Below, piece after piece: positions 1 to 12,786 of a stretch of 64,000 nucleotides of DNA (its first letter is position 1; each line of letters opens with the position of its first letter). The stretch comes from Fistulifera solaris (lineage: Eukaryota; Bacillariophyta; Bacillariophyceae; Naviculales; Stauroneidaceae), in assembly GCA_030295235.1 (NCBI GenBank), contig AP026138.1, forward strand, positions 496,001-560,000, in the 5' to 3' direction. The position numbers and the translations under genes are program-made. The notes beneath the pieces were generated by a model. It searched no databases. It saw only the letters and a list, made by a program, of their open reading frames with translations, and was not told where the DNA came from.

Positions 1-2
1 CG

Positions 3-710
3 ACGATACTCACACCCTCGGATTCGGCGGCCGACGACTTTTTCGGTGGGTCCGTGTCCATCCATGATGATATAATTGTCGTCGGTGCCCGAGGGAAAGA
101 TATGACTGTCACGGACTCCGGTGCAGTTTATGTATTTACGCGTGACGCGTTGAATGTATGGACCGAAGAAACCATGTTGACGGCCACGACGGAAAACCAC
201 GGATACGGTGTAGCTACCGCCACGGATGGTACAACGATTGTCGTGGGCGCCATTCGCGATGGTACGCTCGGTACCAACGCGGGCGCCGTCTACGTTTATT
301 CTCGCAACAATGGCGACTGGACCCTAAATGCCAAGCTGGTGGCCGGTGATGGAACAGCGGGCGATCAGTTTGGAATCGCTGTTGCCGTGGACGGCAATTT
401 GATTGTCGTGGGTGCCCATTTCGATGACGTCGCAGACTTATCCAATGTCGGGTCAGCCTACGTTTTTCGAAAAGTCAACGGTTTTTGGAGCGAAGAGCGA
501 AAGCTCACGGCTTGTGACCGAAGTCCCGGAGATGGTTATGGATTTTCGGTGGACGTGGACAGAGACCAAATTGTTGTGGGCTCTTTCGCAAGTGATATTA
601 TGCATCACTTTGGACGAGATGCGGGTGTAGGGTATGTATATAAATACGACCGTAAACGAAGGAGGCTTCGTTCACGAAGATGCCGGCGAAGGAATTCCGA
701 CGGTAACTAA
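3..710 (+). CDS. FG-GAP (integrin-alpha type) beta-propeller protein, 3' part only
   Basis: The gene starts left of the window; the frame is open from base 3. The translation shows three to four imperfect blades of about 55-60 residues with the pattern FG-x-S/A-V ... IVVGA ... GxVYVF/Y, for example DDFFGGSVSI followed by IIVVGA, then GAVYVF. This is the FG-GAP repeat of beta-propellers such as integrin alpha chains. In diatoms such proteins are usually secreted or surface-exposed and serve adhesion or carbohydrate binding; the role here is unknown. The last ~20 residues are Arg-rich and unlike a propeller. Dropping one base near 645-650 would give a neutral tail ending at 720 instead, so the annotated C-terminus is doubtful. 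The gene converges on the RING gene to its right. Confidence 0.8.
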   Translation, partial: TILTPSDSAADDFFGGSVSIHDDIIVVGARGKDMTVTDSGAVYVFTRDALNVWTEETMLTATTENHGYGVATATDGTTIVVGAIRDGTLGTNAGAVYVYSRNNGDWTLNAKLVAGDGTAGDQFGIAVAVDGNLIVVGAHFDDVADLSNVGSAYVFRKVNGFWSEERKLTACDRSPGDGYGFSVDVDRDQIVVGSFASDIMHHFGRDAGVGYVYKYDRKRRRLRSRRCRRRNSDGN

Positions 711-728
711 GCTGCTCTAAATTTAAAG

Positions 729-1823
729 CTATCTGTACATTTCATTCCATGTTCGAAGCCCACTAGAAACGCCTTCACTTCCGGCATGTGTTCGCTGCGT
801 CCGTAATCGCTCTTGCTCGTAAGCTGCATCGTCCGTCGGCAGCTCTCGCCGACAATAGGGACATGTATTGTGGGCTTTGAGCCACACCAACGCACAAGAC
901 TCGTGAAAAATATGCCCGCATTCGGGAAGACGTACAATCGTTTGCGACAACTGAAAATCATCGGTACAAATAACACATTCCTTCGCCTGTTTCTGAATTT
1001 TGAACTGACAGAGCAAGGGTGCCGAAGACTGACGGCACGCGTCCAAAAGTGCACGTGCATCCGCCTGCTTGATCATGACCACCGGAATTGTCAGATTTTC
1101 TCGTTCCGCCTCTTTCGTCGAATCTCGCATCACGTACGGCCACGGCTCCGCCAGATGGTTGCCGATAATGACAGCTTGGGCGCCAGTTTGCTGCGCGACC
1201 AGTGCCTTTCTGGCAAAACTCACACTATCTCCGCGTTCCATGTACAACACGGAAGGTTGTTGTCGAATAGCTTGCTGTGTATTGGCGGATAACTTGTTGC
1301 CTTTGGCAGTTTTCGGTTCAGCTATTGTTAAAGCAGCATTTTCGATACAACACGGCTGAGCGGATCCAAATTCACCAGGAATAGCTTCGCACCGTAACAC
1401 AACACGCTCCGAGTTTCGCAATTCAATCGTCGATGGATGCAAGAAAAGTGTATTTTCCAACACAATTCGCGGTAAGTGTTCCAAAGCTTTTCCCGCCGTG
1501 GCTCGCTGATTGGATGTAGGAGTTTGTTGTATGATTTCGCCTCGTAACATTTCCAAAGATTCCATCAACTCTTGCTGAGCTTGTTGTGTGTCGACTACAC
1601 TTTGTTGCACATGTCGCAACAAATGAGACAAATGCCGGGCATTTTGACGGACATCTTCGACGAGTTCTTCCGGTACGAGTGAATACGGACGGCTTTGTTG
1701 TTGAGTGGCTTGATGTGCCGGAGGACTCGTGAGAGTCGTGCCACAAACCGTGCAGATCGAAGGATGATCGTGGCAGACTTCTTGACAGGAGGGGCAGTAA
1801 ATGTTGCCGGCAGGGATCGTCAT
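729..1823 (-). CDS. PA-domain RING-H2 E3 ubiquitin ligase
   Basis: Predicted 364-residue protein. Near the N-terminus is a small zinc-ribbon-like cluster (Cys 10, 13, 17, 24, 27), then a Gln-rich coiled stretch. A protease-associated (PA)-like domain follows at about residues 190-270, with the hallmark GAQAVIIGN and a later IPVVMI. A RING-H2 finger lies at about 283-327 (CVIC ... CGHIFHESC ... CPYC), with all eight zinc ligands present. PA plus RING-H2 resembles the PA-TM-RING ligases, but I see no signal peptide or membrane helix when translation starts at 1823. An upstream in-frame Met at 2048 would add 75 residues of non-protein-like sequence, so the internal Met just before the zinc ribbon was chosen. 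It probably acts as a cytosolic E3 ligase; substrates are unknown. Confidence 0.85.
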   Translation of the reverse strand: MTIPAGNIYCPSCQEVCHDHPSICTVCGTTLTSPPAHQATQQQSRPYSLVPEELVEDVRQNARHLSHLLRHVQQSVVDTQQAQQELMESLEMLRGEIIQQTPTSNQRATAGKALEHLPRIVLENTLFLHPSTIELRNSERVVLRCEAIPGEFGSAQPCCIENAALTIAEPKTAKGNKLSANTQQAIRQQPSVLYMERGDSVSFARKALVAQQTGAQAVIIGNHLAEPWPYVMRDSTKEAERENLTIPVVMIKQADARALLDACRQSSAPLLCQFKIQKQAKECVICTDDFQLSQTIVRLPECGHIFHESCALVWLKAHNTCPYCRRELPTDDAAYEQERLRTQRTHAGSEGVSSGLRTWNEMYR

Positions 1824-2247
1824 GTGAATTGAGCAATAATGCACCACCAAATTGTAAAAGACTAATGCAACGATATTGCTATAATCTAATTGAATAATGG
1901 GATTGCGAGAAGAAAAGACGATGCGAGAACCACAACGAACAGTAGTATAGTCCTTCAGACCCACCGGCACTCGGCTATGTCTAGGGTCGGAACACAAAAA
2001 GTAACCGAGTACAAGTTCAAAGCGGCACTTTATGAAAGATGAGAGCATCTATTGACTATGAAAAAGTTGTTATTGACGATGTAAGCGTCTACGGATTGTA
2101 TGGCACTAAGTGACCGAAGCATCAATCTTCAACCAGTGTTATCCGGAGCGACATATGAAAAAAAGCACACGATGCCACATCAACATGCTAGCTCGCACAT
2201 CAAGATATAATTGAGTAACAAGCAGGTTATTTGGTTACATTATTAAT
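1824..2247. other. Intergenic spacer
   Basis: AT-rich sequence between the RING gene's start and the 3' end of the repeat-protein gene. It must hold the RING promoter and the 3' UTR of the neighbour. I see no further gene. Confidence 0.5.
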
Positions 2248-3777
2248 TCATAATTTTGTCATGGGTTTTGTTGGGTCGAGTGTTCGCCTTAAAATTTCTT
2301 TCCTTTGCTTCCCTTGCCACTTTTTCTTTCCTTTGCTGGAAGTCTCTTCTTCGTCGTCATGACCGTGGTCGTCGTGGTCACCGTGGCCGACACCAAGCTC
2401 GCGCTTTCCCTTTCCGCTCTTGCTTCCTTTGCTTCCCTTTCCTTTGCTGGAGGCCTCTTCTACTTCCTCTTCGTCATCGTGTCCATGGTCGCGATCATGT
2501 CCGTGGCCAAGTCCGAGCTCGCGATCTCCCTTTCCACCCTTTCCGGATTTCTTGCCGGCCTTGCCTTTGCTGGAAACTTCCTCTTCGTCGTCATGTCCAT
2601 GGCCAACACCGAGTTCACGCTTTCCCTTTCCGGACTTCTTGCCGGCCTTGCCTTTGCTAGAGGCTTCTTCTTCTTCATCGTCATGTCCATGATCTCCATG
2701 TCCAACACCGAGTTCGCGCTTGCCCTTTCCGGACTTCTTTCCGGCCTTGCCCTTGCTGGAAGCCTCTTCCTCGTCATCGTGTCCGTGGTCTCCATGGCCA
2801 ACACCGAGTTCGCGTTTGCCCTTTCCGGACTTCTTGCCGGCCTTGCCTTTGCTCGAAGCTTCTTCCTCGTCGTCATGACCGTGATCATCATGGTCGCCAT
2901 GTCCAACACCGAGTTCGCGTTTGCCCTTTCCGGACTTCTTTCCGGCCTTGCCCTTGCTGGAAGCCTCTTCCTCGTCATCGTGTCCGTGGTCACCGTGGCC
3001 GACACCAAGCTCGCGCTTTCCCTTTCCGCTCTTGCTTCCTTTGCTTCCCTTTCCTTTGCTGGAGGCCTCTTCTACTTCCTCTTCGTCATCGTGTCCATGG
3101 TCGCGATCATGTCCGTGGCCAAGTCCGAGCTCGCGATCTCCCTTTCCACCCTTTCCGGATTTCTTGCCGGCCTTGCCTTTGCTGGAAACTTCCTCTTCGT
3201 CGTCATGTCCATGGCCAACACCGAGTTCACGCTTTCCCTTTCCGGACTTCTTGCCGGCCTTGCCTTTGCTAGAGGCTTCTTCCTCATCGTCATGTCCATG
3301 ATCTCCATGTCCAACACCGAGTTCGCGCTTGCCCTTTCCGGACTTCTTTCCGGCCTTGCCCTTGCTGGAAGCCTCTTCCTCGTCATCGTGTCCGTGGTCT
3401 CCATGGCCAACACCGAGTTCGCGTTTGCCCTTTCCGGACTTCTTGCCGGCCTTGCCTTTGCTCGAAGCTTCTTCCTCGTCATCGTGTCCGTGGTCTCCAT
3501 GGCCAACACCGAGTTCGCGTTTGCCTTTTCCAGACTTCTTGCCGCCCTTGCCCTTGCTGGAAGCCTCTTCCTCGTCGTCATGATGTCCATGATTACGATC
3601 ATGTCCGTGACCGAGACCCAAACGTCGGAGACCGCCAGCGTTGATAAGGACGTTTGCGTCAGCCGACTCAACTTGAGAAGCGGACAATTCGGACTTTCCA
3701 ATTGCACGGATAGATCCGCCAACAATCGCGCACATGACAAGGGCAGCGGATGCGGTTTTAGCAGCAGTGTACTTCAT
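2248..3777 (-). CDS. Secreted Lys/Ser- and His/Asp-rich repeat protein with RXL sites (silaffin-like)
   Basis: The 509-residue product starts with a signal peptide (MKYTAAKTASAALVMCAIVG...). Thirteen tandem units of about 27-40 residues follow. Each unit begins RELG (RRLG in the first), then has a His/Asp/Glu block (GHGDHGHDDEEE), then a Lys/Ser/Gly block (SSKGKAGKKSGKGK). Known facts: diatom silaffins and cingulins are ER-targeted, rich in Lys and Ser, alternate basic and acidic segments, and are cut at RXL sites. The RXL-like tripeptide at every unit junction therefore suggests a precursor processed into a family of zwitterionic peptides, perhaps bound to silica or metal through the His clusters. 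This is inference. The C-terminal ~20 residues leave the repeat pattern: an A5 run (2321-2325) shifts the frame, and one base fewer would end the protein in repeat-like GKGSKGKKF. An intron lies directly before the start codon. Confidence 0.8.
   Translation of the reverse strand: MKYTAAKTASAALVMCAIVGGSIRAIGKSELSASQVESADANVLINAGGLRRLGLGHGHDRNHGHHDDEEEASSKGKGGKKSGKGKRELGVGHGDHGHDDEEEASSKGKAGKKSGKGKRELGVGHGDHGHDDEEEASSKGKAGKKSGKGKRELGVGHGDHGHDDEEEASSKGKAGKKSGKGKRELGVGHGHDDEEEVSSKGKAGKKSGKGGKGDRELGLGHGHDRDHGHDDEEEVEEASSKGKGSKGSKSGKGKRELGVGHGDHGHDDEEEASSKGKAGKKSGKGKRELGVGHGDHDDHGHDDEEEASSKGKAGKKSGKGKRELGVGHGDHGHDDEEEASSKGKAGKKSGKGKRELGVGHGDHGHDDEEEEASSKGKAGKKSGKGKRELGVGHGHDDEEEVSSKGKAGKKSGKGGKGDRELGLGHGHDRDHGHDDEEEVEEASSKGKGSKGSKSGKGKRELGVGHGDHDDHGHDDEEETSSKGKKKWQGKQRKEILRRTLDPTKPMTKL
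2386..3607. repeat. Two copies of a ~610-bp higher-order repeat inside the silaffin-like gene
   Basis: The tandem units are themselves arranged in a larger duplication. The stretch around 2391-2940 recurs 612 bp to the right with almost the same bases, including the rare unit variants (the EEEVEEASS type and the GKGGKGD type) in the same order. A 3-bp length difference appears near 2670 versus 3282, where one copy encodes EEEE and the other EEE. This is a recent segmental duplication of about six units within the gene. Confidence 0.85.
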
Positions 3778-3854
3778 CTAAACACACAAGAGGAATTATG
3801 TTAGATACCTATGAACACCACTCATCCGATGTTACCCCGTTATAGGATGCTTAC
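3778..3854 (-). other. Probable 5' UTR intron of the silaffin-like gene
   Basis: On the minus strand a consensus donor (AAG|GTAAGC) at 3854 and an acceptor (GTGTGTTTAG) ending at 3778 bound a 77-bp stretch that ends exactly at the ATG. Its size fits other introns in the window. Confidence 0.6.
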
Positions 3855-4406
3855 CTTGTTTTTGTTGTTATGAAAGACTTCGTTCAGAGTTTCGAAGAAA
3901 AGATTTTATGGCAGATGTTGACAAAGTTCAAAAGTTGGCTCGATAGAATGAATCGTTCAAGCATTGAGCTAAAGAAATTTTTGAATGCAATAAAATTTGT
4001 TCCTACCTAGCGTTGGATTCCAATTTTTACAGGCGTCTGTCGTGTTTTCACTAGTGTTCTCATTTTTAGTACTTTAGGCCTTAGTGTTCAGTACCGGTTC
4101 GTCAACCCGGTACAATAATTATGAGCCACTCCGTTCCACTAAATTTCATCCGTTAACAAGTGGCTCTGCGACATACGTAGAAACCGTACCAGAGCAAATT
4201 TTGTTAACAAGATCTGAAAAATTGGAAGCTGGGACCATCGCCAGGATCAAAACGCATTCTTCATCCCACGTTCGAATTTGTCCATCCGCGGGACAACAAA
4301 CTACAGCTATGTGCTTCAATGAAAACCTAGATGATCTTGACTGTACACTGATGGCAACGAACACCGTATATCGTATACCTGGTAGAGAAAAACGAGTATA
4401 CTATTA
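3855..4406. other. Intergenic spacer upstream of the silaffin-like gene
   Basis: Contains the promoter side of the repeat-protein gene and the 3' flank of the primase gene. An open frame at 4084-4410 on the plus strand has no recognisable features and ends four bases into the primase stop region; I do not count it as a gene. Confidence 0.4.
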
Positions 4407-5867
4407 TTAAAAGTCACCTGTGATAGCTGCTTTCTGTTCTGCTGCATCCCGCTGCTTCCGACGAATCTCTTTCATCAATGGATTCAGGAAAGAATTTTCA
4501 AACCCCTGAAAGTAATCCTTTAGACTTGTTTGCTTCCAATCCGCGGATGCGTCAAGCTTGATTAGCTCTTGTTCTAATTCAGGTAAGGTTGGCACGGTAA
4601 AGGGGTTGAACGAGTCCACATCTACAATGGGGACACAAACGCGCCCAGTCTTTGGGTGAACGCAGAATGGCGACTTCAGCAAGTGATTACGAGCTTTGGA
4701 TACATTGACATCCAGGCGAGGGTAGCCATGACGAAAAACCATTTCCACGGGCCAGTTCTCCAATCGATTTCGCTCTTTGGTTGACATATTTTTGGCGGCT
4801 TTGGCTACTCCTTTCTTGGCCGACAAGAAGGCTGACAGATGCTCTTTGATGGACTCCCACTTTTCCGCAGGGGTGGTGTTATTGAATTTAGATGATGTCC
4901 AGTGAGGGAGAAGTTTCTCGCGAACAGGTGCGGCGGCTTCAGGCAATTCATCTAAAAAGGCTTGACAATTCTCCGGTGTAGCCAAAAGACCGTGTCCGGT
5001 TGCCGGTAGAACTTGTTCAACAAACATGGGTTCCAACAGTTCATAGGCCCGAGCTAACATGGGATGGAGTGGATTGGCAAGTTGAACTTCCTTGTTATTC
5101 TCCGAGCCAAGATTAACCTTTTCACGATCACCAAAGTATCAAAATAAAGATTAGCAACAAAATTAGCAGCTTTTTGTATATTACAACACGACTTACCTCA
5201 AAATACCCCGCAATGGCATGTCGCGCTTCGTCCGTCAGAGATTTCGCTACTTCATCGCACACCCACGCGTGCACACCACGTCGTCCGGAGTAAAACCAAG
5301 CAATGTGTTCAAAGCCAAAATCTTCGCGCAATGCCTGATCCATGACTTTTACGGCCATGGGCATGAAGCCCCAGCAAACGCGACAAATCTGCGCTCCCGT
5401 GCAGCCGCACTTGCGGACGCCATCGTAATCGGTCAAATCGACATCAAAGACGAGTTCGCGCAGTTCGGGTTTCAGTTGCCCCGATTGCAACGTATCTTTT
5501 TCTTTCGGTGAATGCGAGAATACAGCGCCGATATCGATCTTTTGGGGCAGCGCTTGACAATGGCTTGTGCCAATTCTTCCTGGGTTGTGAAACTTTGGTA
5601 ACGAATGTAGATTTCCTCGTCGGGAACGGGTTCGATTGTGAACGAAAACTCGCGCTTGGAAAAGATCGAAGTGTTACTTCCGTAGCTGAGCCAGTCGTAC
5701 AACAAGGAAAACGGAAAGAGTCGAGAATAATACATTTTCAAGAGTTCCGGAGTGCATGTCGCCGCTTTCGAGGCGGGGGCCGGAGATACGACGGCCGCTT
5801 CGACCGAAGCCGTATTTGGTGCGTCCTCATCCTCGGCAAAGGATGTTTCTAATTCCATTTCGGTCAT
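4407..5867 (-). CDS. PRI1: DNA primase small (catalytic) subunit, two exons
   Basis: Synthesises the RNA primer for DNA polymerase alpha. Exon 1 runs from the ATG at 5867 to 5197, a 79-bp intron covers 5196-5118 (GAG|GTAAGT ... AAAAG), and exon 2 is 5117-4407; about 460 residues in all. Family landmarks: YYSRLFPFSLLYDWLSYG near the N-terminus; IDIGAVFSH; the metal-binding Asp pair in FDVDLTDYD; zinc ligands in CGCTGAQICRVC; and SGRRGVHAWVCDE. The reading frame breaks at a C4 run (plus-strand G at 5544-5547). Upstream and downstream translations both match the family, and one more base rejoins them. A sequencing error is more likely than a broken gene, since primase is essential. The next gene, on the same strand, is unrelated. 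Confidence 0.93.
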
Positions 5868-6548
5868 GATTCGTGAACGATAGAATTTTATTTTAACAAA
5901 AAGTAACAAGTGGAAACAGAGTAACCGCAACACTCTTCGGACTTGTCATTTTTGTGCGAAGAATGAAACTCTCGCGTGCATTTCGCACTTCGCACCGACT
6001 TTTTTCTCCACCGTGTAGCGCGGGAAAGCGCGTGCCGGCGCCGAATTCAAATTGCAGATAGCCAACGAAACGCGCGAAATGATTACTGTCAACTGGAATG
6101 TAGATTACCTTTTCATTCCCTGTCTCACGTGACTCCTCCTCGGGGTTGACACCCGCAGAAGGATGAATAGTTAGAAAGATGCCAACAACATTATAGTATC
6201 TTTTATCAACAATAAATAGACCCATCGTGCAGCATCGTACTAGTACAACCAAGTTAACGTTCATTACAAGCAGACCTGCATCATTTTTCGCAAAAATCCT
6301 GTCCTATCTCTATGAATTTGCAAGAACATCATTGGACTCCTTGTATGATAAAGGCCTCGGAATGCAAATAGTTCGTCCGCTTCACCCCTCAAATACGCTG
6401 AATCTGAATTTTATTATTGTAAATTGCATGACAAGGCACGACTTTAAATGAGAAACCTCGAATCCTTCAAGTTCATAGAAGATACACAAGAACGGCACAT
6501 CGCTGTAAAGTACTTTTGTAAACAAAACACAGAACGACTCGTGCGCCC
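5868..6548. other. Intergenic spacer
   Basis: Promoter side of the primase gene and 3' flank of the small two-exon gene. Several open frames up to 123 codons exist on both strands but show no domain or composition typical of a protein. Confidence 0.4.
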
Positions 6549-6947
6549 TTAGCGCTGGCCTTGTCTCATGAGATCCAAACGAAACATTCGCGACAGTGGA
6601 ATTCCCGTTTCCACGCAAAAGTTGACAATCTCCGAATAAGATTGAGCTCCACTTTGTTGAATCATCTGTCGACGGAAGTGTCAGAGGAAAAAGCATTCCG
6701 ATCGACAGCTCGTTCCAGTCGCACATACCTCTATCAAAACATCATCTTGTGAAAGCAGCGATGATTCCGATAATGGTGTCTCTACTTCCATGGCGTTATT
6801 TCTAGAGGCATCACGCCTTCGTTTGACAGCCGGATACTCGGCCATTTCGTCGTCCGAGACCGCCCGAGGAATGCCGATGCTCGACATCGGCGATACGTCC
6901 CTGCTCGCATTTTTGAACTGTCGGTTTATCATATCATTGCTGGACAT
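6549..6947 (-). CDS. Small two-exon protein of 111 residues, unknown function
   Basis: Exon 1 (6947-6729, 73 codons) starts MSSNDMINRQ and contains a basic KRRR patch that could be a nuclear signal. It ends at GAG|GTATGT. A 63-bp intron (6728-6666) ends in GTCGACAG. Exon 2 (6665-6549, 38 codons plus stop) reads SYSEIVNFCVETGIPLSRMF and ends LMRQGQR. Evidence that it is real: both splice sites are consensus, the phase is kept, and only the spliced frame ends neatly after a compact amphipathic segment. The first half looks disordered, with acidic and Ser-rich stretches. I do not recognise a family. A short nuclear regulatory peptide is possible, but this is a guess. Confidence 0.55.
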
Positions 6948-7613
6948 GCTATTATTGGTGCAAGAAGGTATATTGTAGCAGTTGAAGAAGAAGAGTGACA
7001 CGGATACGGCGGAATTTTTCGCAGAACTGCGCGGAAGATCGGAAAAACGCCGCCGATGCAAAAATTGGCGAAGTGACCGAAAACCGAACTCAAATTTCAG
7101 TACTGGGAGACACGGGAACGCACCTCTGCTTGGTACATTTTTCTACGGGGGCCTACGTGAGTGTACACTTTTTCCCGAACCTTCCTGTAGGTAACTACAC
7201 TCGCGGTGTGACGTACATGCCCGCGTTAAAGAAACGATGTCTTGCGTATTTACTATAGATCGAAGTGTTGTCCGTATTCGCCACGACTGGACTTCAGCCA
7301 TGAATCAAATTCTTTTGAGCGACAATGTTACCTCCAATTGGTTCGTTTAGCGAATTTACTTGAGCTCCATTTGTCGTTGTTACAATCCAACAGTCTTAGC
7401 ATCGTTTTGATTACACGACATTATACTTTACATCGAAGAGCTTTGCAAAACGTTGTCTTTTCTTAATTCACTATAGACCAAAGTGTGGATTCAAGGGAAC
7501 CGTGACTGCATTTCAGTCATGAGGCCGTTAGTCCGAGCCAGATTGTCAGCTCACCCACATTTTCCTTTTTCTACTGTCTTATAATACAAAAGGCTATAAC
7601 GTAGGTTTGAAAT
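6948..7613. other. Intergenic spacer with two copies of a short dyad repeat
   Basis: No convincing gene. A motif with a small inverted repeat (GACTG ... CAGTC) followed by ATGA occurs near 7281-7320 and, shortened, at 7499-7525. A similar copy lies at 35015-35056. Confidence 0.45.
7281..7320. repeat. Dispersed ~40-bp repeat, copy 1
   Basis: Begins CCACGACTGGACTTCAGCC, then ATGAATCAAATTCTTTTGAG. About four in five bases match 35015-35056 by eye. The centre can form a short hairpin. Its function is unknown. Confidence 0.5.
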
Positions 7614-8974
7614 CTATTGAGTGTCACTAGTCGACTCCTTCACTTTTTGTACAAAGGCAGCCAAGCGGCCCATTAAATCGTCAACGCCCTCCTTTTCCTT
7701 TGCGCTCATCCACAGCATACGTGAATGTGGCATCACTTCCTTCAACCTTTGTTCCAGTTCCTCTTTCGTAAACTTAACCCGTAAACCTTCTTCCCACTCT
7801 TCGCCACTCCCTTCTTCGTAGACATCCATTTTATTGACTACCACTACCTGTGGCATTCGAGCGAGTTGACCCGTTCCGTAGGCGACCATTTCGCGATTGA
7901 GCATTTCATAGTCCGCAACGGGGTCGTTGGAGGTGGCATCTACCAAGTGCAATATCACATGACAACGGTCGACGTGTCGTAGAAATGCGTGTCCCAGTCC
8001 GACACCTCGTGCGGCGCCTTCAATCAATCCGGGAACATCGCACAAGATCAGTCCCCTACTGCCGGGCGACGGCGGATTCCACACACCCAAATTGGGAACG
8101 ACCGTCGTGAACGGATAATTGGCAATCTTCGGTTGCGCCCGTGTGACGGCCGCCAGCAGTGTCGACTTTCCCGCGTTGGGGACTCCCACCAAGGCCACGT
8201 CGGCAATGAGTTCCAACGTCAATTCCAACACTTTACGTTCCCCTTTGGTGGGTGGATTGCGGGGTCGTAGGACACCTCTCGTGTTACCGGTCACTCCGGA
8301 ACCTTCTCCTCCGACTCCTCCCTGTGCTACCACCAATTCTTCCTGGGGTACGGTGAGACGACCCAACCATTGTTGTTCCCCATCTTCCAGCACTTCGTGT
8401 ACGACGGTCCCCAGAGGCACACGAATGACCGCATTCGTCCCCGACTTGCCACTCTGAAACGAATACGCCCCGTCGTGTCCCTTTTCGGCTCTCACAAACC
8501 GCCGCTGGAGACTCGCCAATGTATTCATGGAAGCATCCGCCAGAATCACCACGTGTCCTCCGCGTCCCCGTTCCCTCCATCCGGTGGTCCCTGTTGTCCT
8601 CCCTTGGTGCGTTTGTACGTACTCGCACCTTGTCCTCCACTCCCCGCTTGTACGGTCACCGTGGTTTGATCGAAAAGGAATATTCGTCTTCAGACGACGA
8701 CGTCGTACTATTGCGAATGTGACGATGGCCCAACGGTACATTGGGTGAAAAGTAGGTCGTTTCTTCTGGTTCGACGGATGTAAATATAAGAAGTGGATTG
8801 TGTTGATGGTGAATGGAAGGATGTGACAGCAGAGGCGACGTAGGAAGAAAAACTCGCGTGTGTCAAAGACAGGAACGTCCACAGAGAACAAAAATAAATA
8901 AATGTCGAAACATACTTTCGGCGCAATTTCCGACTTCTTCTGTCTTTAAATGCAAAAGATGACAAGGATGGCAT
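7614..8974 (-). CDS. obg: Obg/CgtA-type GTPase, probably plastid-targeted
   Basis: Obg GTPases assist large ribosomal subunit assembly. The Obg fold is seen in FDQTTVTVQAGSGGQGAS, GGQQGPPDGGNG and GRGGHVVILAD, with the Gly-rich GGVGGEGSG loop. The G domain follows with G1 GVPNAGKST, G3 DVPGLIEGA, G4 NKMD and G5 SAKE. It ends soon after the G domain, without a bacterial C-terminal OCT extension. From the Met at 8974 the N-terminus has a basic start (KLRRK) and a hydrophobic stretch (FIYFCSLWTFLSLTHA), like a signal peptide plus transit peptide for the complex plastid. Three single-base length faults break the frame: an A5 run at 8848-8852 (one too many), A4 at 8673-8676 and C4 at 8566-8569 (each one too few). 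Protein similarity continues across each. The gene is divergent from the Cdc48 gene. Confidence 0.85.
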
Positions 8975-9352
8975 TCTTGTATCAGAGGTGACATGAAAAG
9001 GGACGATCTTGTAGTCTTTTTCATTCAAATAATGCGTCGATGTTATGTCGGTTGATGTTTTATTCCTCGTTCCTTATTTTTCTGTTTATTGGCGTGCAGC
9101 GTGCAGGTTACCGGATCACAGACAGGCGAGTACTACTTTCTCCACTAAAGCGTCCCATCTACTTTAGAGGGTATAGATCACAATCGTTCCACGTGACATG
9201 AAAATCACTCCGACACGAACGTCTTTCGAGAAACGACTTCAACCACCATCAAAATCATCAACACAAATAATACCAACATCGGAAAACTCCGTCAATATTA
9301 TTTCGTGTCGTTCACTTCACTGTTTTGAAAAAAGCCGATCGCTGCAATCATC
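8975..9352. other. Divergent promoter region between Obg and Cdc48 genes
   Basis: A 378-bp spacer serving two genes that point away from each other. Both encode probable plastid-system proteins. I see no clear TATA box or named motif. Confidence 0.4.
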
Positions 9353-12157
<2,805 letters not shown>

Positions 12158-12786
12158 ACAGCAATAAGAACGACGATCAAACTATGTGTTACTTGGCTAA
12201 ATTCGTTTGTTGAGGGTGCCAGAGCTTCTTGGAAACTTTCGAAGTGTTTCGCAGAATTACCAATCGTTGTTTTTTTCCACGGAAACCTTGCAGTAGACTA
12301 TATTAGGATGTCGTGATCACTCACCGCCTGATGAGGTTCCTCGAGTTAAAGTTTCCGCACCTTACTCATACCCTGTTACAGCATTAACTTCAATAGCATC
12401 AAGTTGGTGAATACCGCGTCCTGTTGTCGAATACAGCGTCGAATTCTGATCTGGTAAGATCTTATTACAGAGACGTTGTAAATGCATGTTTTGATTTCGA
12501 TCGACTACTATAATTTTTATGACTACTTGCCATTTTCAACATCTTGTTCTTTTAGAAACCTCGCAACAAAGGATCAACCGTTGCAATGGTGACGTCGATG
12601 TCAGAAAATGGAGACGTCGACTACGAGGCAACCCCAAACTTATTGCAATGGCACATCGATCAAAACACCAATAAATTGTGTAAGCTAGGGACGACAGGAG
12701 AATGGGCATCATCAATTTTATGGCAAATGGTAAAAATGTAAGAATTGGTCCAGCTATGGGGCATTCGTTCTTTTAGTTTGTTAATT
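12158..12786. other. Intergenic region with a 51-codon open frame
   Basis: A frame at 12586-12741 (+) starts MVTSMSENGD and contains TPNLLQWHID. It is preceded by a good acceptor-like sequence (TTGTTCTTTTAG, ending 12555) and, further left, by a donor-like GTAAGATC near 12451. It could be the last exon of a small gene, but no upstream exon could be recognised, so I do not call a CDS. Confidence 0.25.

Noticed and set aside
2305-3804. 499-codon open frame on the plus strand opposite the silaffin-like gene
   Set aside because: It is the mirror of the repeat: hydrophobic and repetitive because the sense strand is Lys/Gly/Glu-rich. The sense frame has a signal peptide, RXL units and a 5' intron.
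4084-4410. 108-codon frame, plus strand
   Set aside because: No domain, signal or codon evidence; lies in the 3' flank of the primase gene.
5500-5560. Programmed frameshift in primase
   Set aside because: No slippery heptamer and structure; the same kind of fault occurs in many unrelated genes here, so a sequence error is the simpler cause.
5893-6264. 123-codon frame, minus strand
   Set aside because: Overlaps the primase promoter and looks random.
6995-7258. 87-codon frame, plus strand
   Set aside because: No protein-like features; contains stretches shared with other frames by chance.
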